Made by a program: the position numbers and the translations under genes. A stretch of 64,000 bases of DNA from Liolophura sinensis. Lineage: Eukaryota; Mollusca; Polyplacophora; Chitonida; Chitonidae. The notes beneath the pieces were generated by a model. The model had not been told where the DNA came from and did no database searches. It worked only from the letters and a program-made list of their open reading frames with translations. How positions within the stretch are numbered: the stretch's first letter is position 1; each line of letters starts with the position of its first letter. The DNA lies in assembly GCF_032854445.1 (NCBI RefSeq), contig NC_088295.1:57393249-57457248 (forward strand). Reading direction: 5' to 3'. This document shows positions 13,421 through 25,000 of this stretch, in pieces.

Positions 13421-15025
13421 TTAAACAGATGTGCAAAAAAATGCTGGAAAATGTTGTGCAAATGCTTTTCTCTTAATTGACCGATGGATCCATACTTGAT
13501 TTTTGGATTGATTCATTTGATTGTGAAATTGTCACACGACTGTCTATTTGACTGATCGACTCTTTGATTGATGGCGATTTCGTTATTTCAAAAATGTTAC
13601 AACATCTCCACTACGGTGCTATGACAATTCCAGTTTCGCTAGAATTGCCGGGTTGAGCTGTACTAAACACACCGTCTTCTGGCTTATATAAGTGAAAAGC
13701 ATTTTCGTTAAGGGATCTCGACAGCTGTCAGCATGCTGTCAAACGGGACTGTCTCCGGCTGACAACTAGTGTCAAAGCCTATTCTTGATAGGCTATGCTA
13801 ATACGCATCGGATAGCCGAGAGCTTCCGCTCTAGACAAGTAACTAACCAGCTGTCATGGCTCCGCGCTATGGAATTGCCCACTTGCTTGTTATGTTACTG
13901 CGGCTTTCTCCTATAAAATTCATGCGCCTCTGTTACTTTCTCACCTGGATGTCTATATTTCGCCAAACTCCTCACAGCGGATGTGCGATTTGTGGTGTTT
14001 TGTGCAGGGTATTACCATCAGTTCTGGCGCCCTCTGCACTATCCGATGCACTCGAATGTCCTTACCATGTGATATCCTCGACTTGATATCATGTTTAGTC
14101 GCTAGAACACACGGAGTGTGGGCTCGTGTGTTCGATCTCTGCCTTGTTCAGGTATGTTTAACTGGTAAACACCAATTAATCAATCAGTTAGTCAATTAAT
14201 CAGCAAATCTCAGTCGTTATCTGCCTTGCTGAACAGAATCCCCTGTCAAAAATACCAAATTCATAGTGAAGTCGAACCAGACCAATATTTTCTTGTCTTT
14301 TCCTCCGAAAGCTAATTAACGGCCAAGCGAAGAAATCCATAAGTATACTGACAAGCAAGAAAAACTATATACACGTGATATCCGATATCTTTTTCTGCGT
14401 TGGACATATGTTTCACTCTTAATGACGTGGTGACGTTTTCGTAAACTTTTTCGTAAATCCGTTCAACTACAAGATTCGCTATACCGATTGTTATTTGCCA
14501 AAATCAAACATTACCTGCTTAGCAGATAGTAAGAGCACTTAACTAAAGGATATTTAGCAGTAAGAACGCTTCGTGAATGTGACCTTAGCCAACAAACGAT
14601 CCAACCACCATGGTGGTGACGACGTCCGAAACCGTCAAAACATAAACATTGGCGACAGCGACCAGTTATGACCAAAACGAAGAAACACTCAAAAGCTTAA
14701 GTATTCTCATAGTGGATGAAAACTAACCACATTACCAAATTTCTACGTCCTAAATTCAGGCCAGTGGTTCTTTGACGCTCGTTTTTCTTGTATAATCCTT
14801 TTCTTGTTAAATCCTGTATAATATATATGTCACATGTGGAAAGCTGGTTGCTGTCGCAAAAATTGTCGAAAAGATTCATCTGGAATTAAGGTGAAAAAAA
14901 AAATATTTGGTCAAATGCATTGATTGACCAACTTTGACCAACTTAACTGTACACAGTGCAATATCTAGATTCCCTGTGTAGGTTCAGCTCGAAATAAAGG
15001 TGAAAAAACAAAAACTCTGACACGT
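13421..15025. other. No gene recognised
   Basis: No coding exons were recognised. A (CAAT)-rich segment at about 14,170-14,205 (AATTAATCAATCAGTTAGTC) follows a B-box-like GTGTTCGATCTC and may be another SINE tail. Confidence 0.4.
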
Positions 15026-15067
15026 CCCCCCCCCCCTCCCTCCCTCCCTCCCTCCCTCCCTCCCCCC
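15026..15067. repeat. C-rich / (CCCT)n homopyrimidine tract
   Basis: About 40 bases of C and T only, largely (CCCT)n, followed by a CA-rich stretch. It could form triplex or i-motif structures. The glycine/arginine-rich minus-strand open frame across it is an artefact. Confidence 0.9.
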
Positions 15068-15805
15068 AACACACACACCCACCCAAACTACATGTAATAT
15101 AATTCTTATACGCTAATAGGTTGCGGGATGAATGATGGTCTTTATTTGTCCACGCGGTAAGTTTGCGGCTTGCGTGTGACAGTGCTTTCCTCTGGTACAG
15201 GATATTAATACGGCTCTTGTCGGCCCACATTGGCGACATGGACAATTGATCTATATAGCTTTGTCTCAGTTCTTGTGCAATTACCACAGATGGCTGGACA
15301 ATCTGAGAGGCCTATATGGAAGGTTGATTTGAAGACTGACTGATTAGTCTTGTTTACGGAACAGATGTCAGTTCCTACGCCGATGCTCACGTCTAAAGGT
15401 ACAACTATATACATGTAAATGTATACAATGATTGGAGCACTTTACTGCAAGACTGGTGTTCGTGTGTTGCAAAGAATAACTAAATTGTATATTTATGGTA
15501 TGACTAATGCATTCTGAACAAATGAGATAAAGAGTGAAAGGAAATTAATACGGAAATATGGAAACGACGAAGCGTTTCTTTCAGGTCTTCACGCTGTGAG
15601 AAGCGTCTATATAATAAGTTGGTCTTAACATCGCTGCATTTTTTGGTACATAATTCTGCTTAAACCCTACATGGTGCTAAAGGAGGTGGGTGGGTGCGTG
15701 TTTTACTAAAGCTGCTACCATTTATCCATTTACATAAGCAGGAGGCCGGATTTCTCGGATGACGTGTCGCCATTGCATCACACTGTGATTGCTGCTCTGC
15801 TTATA

Positions 15806-15869
15806 GTCTCCATAAAGCGAAATATTCTTGAGTACGGCGTAAAACACGAATGAAATAGATAAATAAATA
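15806..15869 (+). repeat. SINE (main family), tail only
   Basis: GCGAAATATTCTTGAGTACG, GCGTAAAACACGAATGAAAT and an (AAAT)n tail. Confidence 0.8.
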
Positions 15870-16241
15870 TAGTGTCCACGCTGTATAGCCCTTTGTATTA
15901 TATAGGGTATGGATAGGATTCTTCTCTAAAGCGACTGCCTGGAACTTTCCTTGCGTCTTTCCAACATCATTAAAAACTGTTGACTGCTTCTCTTTGCATG
16001 AATTCGTCTTAATTTCGTACTTTATATAGGCCTACTTTCTTAGTTCCTTGGTGGTTTGTGTCGAACGTTGTTTCCAATGGCTAGGGTACACAAGATGCAG
16101 CCTTGGACCAGAAATTTGCAGTTTCCCACTCTCATGATTCGTGCATGCTAGCTTGGTGACAATGAGCGGTCTAGGATAATCGGTAGACGTTTGCACAGTC
16201 TATAACGTTGGTGAAGACTGTTTGTCTTTCACGAACATCTA

Positions 16242-16558
16242 TAGACAACACGTGAGAAAGCCCCTCAGTAATTTGCCAAAGGTCGGTGGTTTAACTAAGA
16301 ACTTCGATTTACTCCAACCAAAATAATGAGCACAATCTTATAAGTGAACAATTCTTGAGTATGGCGTTAAACACCAATTTATCTCATCAAAGCTACCACA
16401 GACAACACGTGAGAAAGCCCCTCAGTAACTTGCCAAAGGTCGGTGGTTTAACTAAGAACTTCGATTTACTCCAACCAAAATAATGAGCACAATCTTAGAA
16501 GTGAACAATTCTTGAGTATGGCGTTAAACATCAATTTATCTGATCAAAGCTACCACAG
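16242..16558 (+). repeat. 158-bp tandem duplication of a SINE-tail-like segment
   Basis: Two adjacent copies, 16,242-16,399 and 16,400-16,558, both beginning AGACAACACGTGAGAAAGCC and differing at only a few bases. Each contains CAATTCTTGAGTATGGCGTT, so the segment derives from the SINE subfamily also seen at 6,380 and 9,560. Confidence 0.9.
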
Positions 16559-16744
16559 AATATTACTCATGGTTTAAAATGTTCATATCTCTCGAGAAGA
16601 ACGACCATTAAAACCTGACAACAGGTTAAGTACACAACAGAACAACGGCCATTATTTTGACAAAAATAGCGTGAAACGGTCTCAAACTCGAACCTGGCGG
16701 TGACCTGTCTAGTTGTCTTGGTGAAAGCTTACAAGAAATTTCGA

Positions 16745-16950
16745 CTCAAAATGGCAGCATCTGCGGAATAGTGGTTAGCGTGGATAAAATTATGCTGGTT
16801 TCATCTCCAGTTGTACGTGGCAAGGTCTGCCAACAAGCTGCGCATGGTCATGACTTCGTCCGGTCTCTGCTCTGTTTCTTTACAGCGTAATATGGCGGCC
16901 ACCATGGTATAAGTACGACGTAAAGCTCCAGTCAAATAAATAAGTAAGTC
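16745..16950 (+). repeat. SINE (main family), strongly diverged
   Basis: Blocks in order match the SINE with many changes: ATAGTGGTTAGCGTG (A-box region), CTGGTTTCATCTCCAG, GGCAAGGTCTGCCAACAAGC, CGGCCACCATGGTATAAGT and a tail of AAATAAATAAG. Confidence 0.65.
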
Positions 16951-17427
16951 AGCTCAAAATAACGAAGCATTCTGAAAAACGTGAGGAAAACTGTTTCGTG
17001 ACAGACTACGGAATAACAGTAAACCTGTAGTCCTCCCGCCTTCGCCGGGTGCCGCACAGGGACTACATGTTATGAGCAAATCCAGCGACATCACATTTCG
17101 CGTTAAAGATGCACACTTAAGCATGAAGCAAGCTGTTTTGAACTTAATATGAGTGGTCATAAAATCAGTCTGCTGGACCTATACCACTATATCTGAAGTA
17201 ATCATTGCGCGAACGTTAATTTCCAATCATAACGAGGAAAACCGTTAAATATGGAAACTTTCTACACAGATCCAACTATTTTTTTCTGTTGGGAAGTTTA
17301 ATAATGCGCGGAAACTAACGACCAATGAGCATCACGAAATTAGTTAAACTTGCTGAAATTATCAAAGAATAAGACTTTTTTTCAAAGCGGGTTTGAGATT
17401 TGTTCAGCTGAACACAGAATTTCAGCA

Positions 17428-17492
17428 AAACCGGATCAGGGAAACTCAAAACCGGATCAGGGAAACCCCAAAACCGGATCAGGGAAACACAA
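17428..17492. repeat. Three ~21-bp tandem copies
   Basis: Three copies of AAACCGGATCAGGGAAAC with slightly different spacers. Confidence 0.9.
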
Positions 17493-19446
17493 TCGTCACA
17501 GTTGAAGAGACGTACAGGCGGATGGACACAATAACTATTTTCCTTCGATTTTTTTTCTGCAAACGTTTGCTAATAAGTTAAACAGTCCTCCATGGAATCT
17601 ACAATAAGACCTACTACGTGTCTGTATATGATGCATAATTTGGTGCAACGCAGATGAAAATTTCACAACTTCATAGGCCTGCTGTATACAAAAGTAAAAG
17701 AAGTAGTCGGCCTGCCAGGTGCGCCTGTTTAGCATCGAGTGTTCCCAAATATAAAGGAACCTAGGAGACACGCTTTTGTTATACAACCTAAATTCCACGA
17801 CATATTTATGATCCTTCAGAAATGATCAACCAGTGTCTACGACATCGAGTATTTGATCAGGTGTAACTTACGGGCTTGTATCAAACAATGTATCTACAAT
17901 ACAAGGTGGTGGTGGTTGGAGGAATGTGATGGGAGTGTTATGGACGGACATGCCTCCAACAAAGACACATAAAAATTAACATGAACCGACCACTGACAAA
18001 CGGGCGACAACTCTACACCTCAGTTGACTTAATAGAGTGGTCTCCCATGCCTTGGTAGTGCTGTTAAATGAACAACACTACAGTACTATGTCTATATTCT
18101 CTTCACATTTATAAGTATATGAATATTTACAAGTGCAACAAGGTGCATGTGTAATATAGAGGCAATAATACCTGTGTATTTAAAATCATCTTCAAACCAC
18201 AAATACATACATTTTGAACACTCGAACAACGAACAAAGCTTCATTGCCACTGGTAGCCTTGGTGCGATCACATTTACAACATTTTGATTAGTTGATGAAA
18301 CATTTACCGTAAAGCCTGATACAAGATGATGATTGGTCGATTTAAATGAAAGCAGCGCCTACATGTACACTTTTGCAAATCACCAGATTTTTTTACCGGT
18401 AACTGAATTACAACGTTCTTTTCCTACAAAACAATATATCTTTACATATTTGCGCGTTTATACTGCATGTAAAATACTTCATACCAACCAGAGTGCTATA
18501 AAACAAAACACAAAAAGCTATCAACAAATTGAGATAAACAACTTGTACTGTCACGAGAATTAAAATCAAGAATTAAATACAGCATGAATCTCCTTACCTA
18601 TCCTAAGTTCACCAAACAGTTCTTGGATTAATGTCGTCTGACACAATACATCATACCGTCGGGTAAACAAAGCATACGTGTATTCGTGTACAACTGGATT
18701 TCTCTTCATTTAAATGTCTTTTTTTTTCTCTGAAACTTTTACATTTTAAGTCCCACAACTCTTGTTTACCAAATTAAACGCGATACATGGACCTCATAGT
18801 CACCTCACAGTGTATATATTGATGTATTCGTGTACTAATAAGTAGGCCTACAAAGAGGATTTTCCATCATTTTAAATATCTCCCTTTCTCTCCTTTTTCA
18901 AGTGTCCTTTACTCTCAATGCACTGATATAACCTACATTTACAATTTATAAACGGGTGTTTGTTTGAAAATAATATATAATTACACCTAATAAAGTTTTT
19001 ACAGTACGATTTATTTTTAACAAAATTACATTGTTATAAAAATAATGTACAAAAATATTTGAAGTATTTTACTTACATGTACAGTGTACATGTATTTACC
19101 TTCATGTAGGACTACGTGAATTTTAACTCTTATGAAATATTTTACTTTATGGCCAAAATGTTCATCATTGTAATTTTTATGATGTAGTTGAATGTTTTTT
19201 ATCTCATTTCTTCAAGCTACCGAATTTTTTACTACATTTATCTGAACAGAAATAAAATGGTTGACTATTGTACAGTGTTAACAATTACACAACGACATAT
19301 TATTTGATTTAAATTAATATCAAAATAAATAGCCTAAAACTTCTGTTTCACATATCTAATTAATGACTGAGAAAATTCTTGTTCAGTATTTAGATCACAT
19401 TAAAAAATCAATAGGTGTTAAGTATGTTTCGACATATAACACATAC
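17493..19446. other. No gene recognised, AT-rich
   Basis: Sequence becomes strongly AT-rich to the right. Open frames are at most 87 codons and lack recognisable domains. Confidence 0.45.
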
Positions 19447-19652
19447 TGTAATTCTTCAATCTTTTTGCATGTTTGCAAGGTGTTCATTCAGAAATATTCT
19501 AAAGACATTATTCTGTGTAGACTGATAAAATTAAACTTTTTTTGAAGCCTTGAAATTGACCAATCCAACCAATGTAGTTTTGTCTCCAAAATGTGCTCAA
19601 AGTGCATTGAAAGTTGCCCTTTCACGTGCAAAAAAGCTTGAGGAATTAGAGT
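19447..19652 (+). mobile_element. MITE family A, copy 1
   Basis: The ends are imperfect inverted repeats: GTAATTCTTCAATCTTTTTG at the left, and on the right an end that reads as its reverse complement (AAAAAGCTTGAGGAATTA). The interior shares ATTATTCTGTGTAGACTGAT and TTTTGTCTCCAAAAT with the copies at 23,748, 32,853 and 44,147. No open frame, so non-autonomous. Confidence 0.8.
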
Positions 19653-19956
19653 ACACGTAATTCAGTTACAACGTAAGAATTAAATAAAACTCATCACAAA
19701 AATTTATGGTATACTGCAACAACTGTTCCATTGCACATCACATATACACTAAATGCCTTTTTTTTTTTTTGGCAGTGTGAATATGACAGTACAAATTCAC
19801 ACTTATTCACTTCATGTACAGTTTTTGTACCGCTACTTGATGGTCACTGGTGCTTACATATTCTACTCAAGAACATTTCATTTACATCAAGACTTGCAAG
19901 ATTATTGGTGGACAAATCCAGACAATGAACGGCTCACCTTGTGAACTATGACTAAA

Positions 19957-20300
19957 TACTGTCCAGGAAAATAATTTAATATGTATGCTTAGAATTTTTT
20001 CAAGTAAGTAATTTTAAAATGCAATTGAAACATTGAATTCTATGATGGCCTTTATGGGCCTTATGTTGGCTACTTAACAGAGGCTAACGGATTCACTTCT
20101 GCATTTGTAATGCACGTAAACAAAAACATGGACACCTTTGCTTAATGAAACTTAAAACGAACTATTTGAAGCCCAAAATATTCATAAATGTGGTGTCATC
20201 AATGCCCAATTGGTCTGAACAAGCCACCATAAAATCTGATGTTTTAAAAACATTTTACTCTGACTGGATATATACTTCACTTCAGTGTTTCCTGTTCCTT
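19957..20300. mobile_element. MITE family B-like copy
   Basis: Begins with TACTGTCCAGGAAAATAATT, as in the element at 51,284, and shares AAATCTGATGTTTTAAAA near its far end. The right terminus is degraded, so its position is approximate. Confidence 0.5.
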
Positions 20301-20347
20301 TAAATAACTGGAGAGCTGGGTGTCAATCTCCTTCTGACAATTTAAGC

Positions 20348-21057
20348 ACCACAAGTACCCACACAGGTACCCACACAGGTACAACCACAGGTACCCACAC
20401 AGGTACCACACAGGTACCCGCACAGGTACCACCACAGGTACCATCACAGGTACCCACACAGGTACCACCACAGGTACCATCACAGGTACCATCACATGGA
20501 CCCACACAGGTATCACCACAAGTACCCACACAGGTACCCACACAGGTACCACCACAAGTACCCCACACGGGTACCACCACAGGTACCCACACAGGTACCC
20601 GCACAGGTACCCACACAGGTACCATCACATGTACCCACACAGGTACCACCACAAGTACCCACACAGGTACCCACACAGGTACCATCACAGGTACCCACAC
20701 AGGTACCCACACAGGTACCATCACAGGTACCCACACAGGTGCCATCACAAGTACCCACACAGGTACCCACACAGGTACCCACACAGGTACCCACCACAAG
20801 TACCCACACAGGTACCATCACAGGTACCCACACAGGTACCACCACAAGTACCCACACAGGTACCCACACAGGTACCATCACAGGTACCCACACAGGTAAT
20901 CACCACAAGTACCCACACAGGTACAACTAACAGGTACCCACACAGGTACCACCACAGGGTACCATCACAGGTACCATCACAGGTACCATCACAGGTACCA
21001 CAACAAGTACCCACACATGTACCCACACAGGTACCATCACAGGTACCCACACAGGTT
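20348..21057. repeat. 12-bp (Kpn-site) tandem array
   Basis: About 58 units of 12 bp, nearly all of the form CCNNCACAGGTA, mostly as the variants CCCACACAGGTA, CCACCACAGGTA, CCATCACAGGTA and CCACCACAAGTA. Because the unit is four codons long, several frames stay open on both strands (PQVPTQVP, THTGTHTG, GTCVGTCD), which explains open frames of over 200 codons. It lies about 0.9 kb beyond the GDAP2 stop codon. Confidence 0.95.
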
Positions 21058-21798
21058 AAGGACTGGAAAAATATTCTACAACCTCTCTTTCGTTATCACA
21101 CGCTTCATCACAAAATACAATTCAATTTTATAACACGATCAATTGCGTGTCCTCCACAACCTTCACCAAATTGTCGTAGCCTACACCTATACATGCTTTC
21201 GGAAGTTTTTATACTTCAGAATACTTCCAGATTTTTTTTGATTTTTTACCTTTTCACAACCAAGATCCTTTGTTATCATGTCATTATTGAATGAAAGATT
21301 TGATATTATTCTGCATTAATTTACAATTAACGTCCAGCATGACACCACGTCCCTTCCTATACAATATACCCCCTGGCTGTCAGTGACTGTGACTACCAAA
21401 CTTCATACAACTTAAATCACTTGCATCAGTCTTGATATATTTTTCCTCCATCTGCATCGCCTGCAGGTTGTAAACCATCATAATTTGACATGGATGTTGA
21501 GTTGAGACAATCATTTTTTTGTCTGTTGTCAGCTTTTTAAAAAAAAAAAAAAAAAAAATCTAATTTCAATTTACATTTTGGAATGGTATATTGAGCTTTT
21601 CATACTGGGCAATCCTGATGTATCTCTCTTAGTGAATTTTTTCCTATTTAAATATTTCTTACGTCTATCGTGGAACAGCAAGTGAAGACACTCTGGAATA
21701 TATTCTGGTTTCATGCAGGCCAATACATATCAGGCTTACATCAGATAATGGATATTAAGTTACAACACTGAGAGTCTAACAAGAGAAGCTGGTCTATG
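21058..21798. other. Downstream flank of GDAP2
   Basis: AT-rich sequence with an A run at 21,539-21,558. It may include the distal GDAP2 3' untranslated region, but I could not place a convincing polyadenylation signal. Confidence 0.4.
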
Positions 21799-21928
21799 TC
21801 ACAGTAGTGAATATGCAGGTATAGTCACAGTAGTGAATATGCAGGTATAGTCACAGTTGTGAATATGGAGGTATAGTCACAGTTGTGAATATGCAGGTAT
21901 AGTCACAGTAGTGAATATACAGGTATAC
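21799..21928. repeat. 26-bp array, five copies
   Basis: Five copies of a unit starting TCACAGTAGTGAATATGCAG, with occasional substitutions. It begins about 67 bases past the GDAP2 stop codon and so probably lies in the transcript's 3' untranslated region. Confidence 0.9.
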
Positions 21929-21994
21929 TGCACACCAAAACTATCTATTCAGATCGAATGATGGGCACCCAGGTCAAAGGTCATCTGTTGAAGG

Positions 21995-22051
21995 TCAAAG
22001 GTTGTCTACACTGTCATGTTGTGAAGGCACATAGTAGCGTGTGCCGTTAAT
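21995..22051 (-). CDS. GDAP2: GDAP2 exon 12 (terminal)
   Basis: Encodes residues 494-511, INGTRYYVPSQHDSVDNL, then TGA at 21,997-21,995. The acceptor is TTTTCAG. The tail is typical of the family (ENGPYYTS in human). Confidence 0.93.
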   Translation of the reverse strand: MNGTRYYVPSQHDSVDNL

Positions 22052-25000
22052 CTGAAAATAAAGCAAAAACTAGTATATAGTTTTTAAATCAAACATATTT
22101 TAAATTCATGGAATTTTTTTTTCCACCAATCACTCCAAGTGCAGTACTAAGAATGTCAAACAGAATGGTGAGTAGTTGTTGAAAAATCATGAAATCATTT
22201 GTGGTTCTGTATAAATCACATAAAATTTCACATGATTTTTCAACAAGTTCAAATAATACCAGAGTTATTTATTGAAATATTCAATTAAATTACGGGTGAT
22301 TAAGTTATTAACTATGTCCATGAGTGCACTGACCAAGCAAATCCCACTCTAGCATATTACATTCTGTCCTCTACGACGGATGGTCTGGTAGCAACCTACA
22401 GATGGTTATAGGTTTCCCCTGGGCTCTATCTGATTTTTTCCCAACAGAATGCTGGCCACCATCGTATAAGTGAAATAGTCTAAAGTATGGTGTGAGCACC
22501 AATCAAATAAATAAATCAAATAAATATTACACTCAGTTTATGCTTAAAAATTCCATGAACTGCTTCACAAAAGTCATTCTGCGTCATTAAAGTTCAAAAC
22601 TTTAATCTTACTAAAATATTTGAAGACGAAGTTGATGCTGAAAAAATGCAACCACAACATAAATTTAATCAACTTAATGCATATATTTGGTTCAATTTGG
22701 ATTCCAATTTTTAGGATAAAGATCAAATTTTTTATTGAAATGATCCCTATATCTCTCTTACCTGCATGTCATAATCCATGACAAAGGGAGGGATATCCAG
22801 CTGGTCCGGGTTAATCCGTGTGTACAGGTATTCTATCCCTGGCAGGTTCTTCACTTTATTCTTGATATCAGAAGCAGTAAACGTTGTGAAAAACCATGTG
22901 GACAACTGTGTGGACAAAAAAACATGATCATTTATTCTTACATTTCAGTATATACTTATATGAGTAAATATATAACAACATATCTGTAACAGCATTTTAA
23001 AATGTGCCTAACTGCCATGCAAGAGGACACCATTCAAATACCATATCTTAATTTATTTAAAAATTGAAACTTGAACAAAAATATCCCCACACCTCCCGGC
23101 AAATTCAAATGTGATGATGTTTGGGTCTGAAAGTCTTGGAAACACTTTAATTTTGTGCAATAGTATACTTATGTTACTAGTTTTATATCACTTGGTTACA
23201 AGTTGCTTGAAAACTGATTAGACAGTATTAACCACGTTCAGATGTCCACGATGAGCTGTTAGCGGTGACGTTGTTAGGTTAGTACATGCTTTTATTTCAG
23301 TGACAAGCATGCAGCAGATGAGAAAAATGAAGAAAGCTACAGGTACTTACTCTTGACCAGAATGTGGGATGAACAATGTAAAATGCTTTCAAGTTTTTTC
23401 TATATCTGGAAATGAAAAAGAGAAACAATTAATTAGAGAGAGGAAAAATCTGGTAAAGACAGTGTATGATCAGAACTATTTCACATTCTGCATCATCAAT
23501 GTATGAACTTAATTGTGATCAACTGGAGAGTATATATCTTCATTCAGTGAGCTTACTTGTGATCAACTAGACAATATATATCTTCCATCTGTCAAATTTC
23601 TTGTGATCAACTAGCAAAGTTGATATTTAACTTAACTTATATGTATATATCTTAGAGAGTATATATCTTTCTTCAGAGAACTTACTTGTGACCAACTAGA
23701 GAGCATATATCTCTGATGTGTGAACTTACTTGTGATCAACTAGAGAGTACTGTAATTCTTCAACCTTTTCATATTTTTGTAAGGTGTTTATTCAAGCATA
23801 TCCAGGGGGCATTATTCTGTGTAGACTGATAAAATTAATATTTTTGTAAAGCCCAGAAATTGTCCAATACAGCCAATGTAATTTTGTCTCCAAAATTAAA
23901 TTGAAAACATACGTGAATTGCACTAAAAATTGCTCTTTCATATGCGAAAAGGTTGAGGAAAAAGAGTCTATAGCTTCCTTGATGATCAACTAGAAAGTTC
24001 ATCTTTCACGTCTTAACTTACTTGTAATCAACCAGAGAGTATATATCTTTCATGAAGCCAGACTCAGGCCTGTTCCTAGCTGTGGTCAGGGTGTGGAAGT
24101 ACACAATGACATACTCCTTGTCCACTACAGGGTCCATCACATGGAGAAAATACAACAGGGCCTGCAACAACACAACATCAACTATCATATCAAATCATTC
24201 AATGCCAATGTGTCACCTAGGACAAACCAAAAACAATACAATGTGTCACATGTGGTGAATTTCTCTCAAATCTCATAATCGAAAACTAAAAACAATTCAA
24301 CCTCATGATCAAAAACTTAAAAACAATACTCTTGTAAATATTTACATGTATCGCACATGGGGGCCTCTGTGGCTCAGTTGGTTAGCACGCTAGCGCAGTG
24401 TAATGACCCAGAAGCCTCTCACCAAGGTTGCTGTGGGTTCAAGTCCAGCTCATGCTGGCTTCCTCTCCGGCCATATCTGGGAAGGTCTCTCAGCAACCTG
24501 CGGATGGTCGTGGGTTTCCCCCGGGCTGTGCCCGGTTTCCTCCCACCATAATGCTGGCCAGCGTGGTATAAGTGAAATATTCTTCAGTACAGCGTAAAAC
24601 ACCAATCAAATTTATAAATAAATTTATCGCACATAATGAATTACTCTATGATACCTCATCATAACAAATGTCATTTTTTGTACAGAGTGCTACATATCTG
24701 TAACTGCATGTGTGATGGTGAAAATAAAAATATTCAGTGACACCTTAAAAATACTAAGAAATAACTGCTTAACTACATATATTTCATAATTATAGAAGTG
24801 TGATCGGGCTTTCCAGGTTGGGACTCGAACCAGCGATCTCTGGGTTTACAGTCCATGCTTCTACCACTAGACTAAAGGGAAATTCCCTACAGGACAGACA
24901 GATATCGCTGATAGCACTTCTACATCTATTGTTACACAAGCATGCAAATATCTGCCCGAAAGGTAATTTCTTACTGGAAACTTTCCATGTAAGCTGTTCT

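Noticed and set aside
15026-15287. Gly/Arg-rich frame (GREGGREGG)
   Set aside because: Translation of a (CCCT)n tract.
20285-21294. Open frames of up to 221 codons (PQVPTQV, THTGTHTG) on both strands
   Set aside because: They result from a 12-bp repeat unit that keeps several frames open on both strands; no start context, conserved domain or gene structure.
24805-24893. Functional tRNA-Tyr gene
   Set aside because: Acceptor and anticodon stems do not pair properly, so it is listed as a pseudogene-like sequence.
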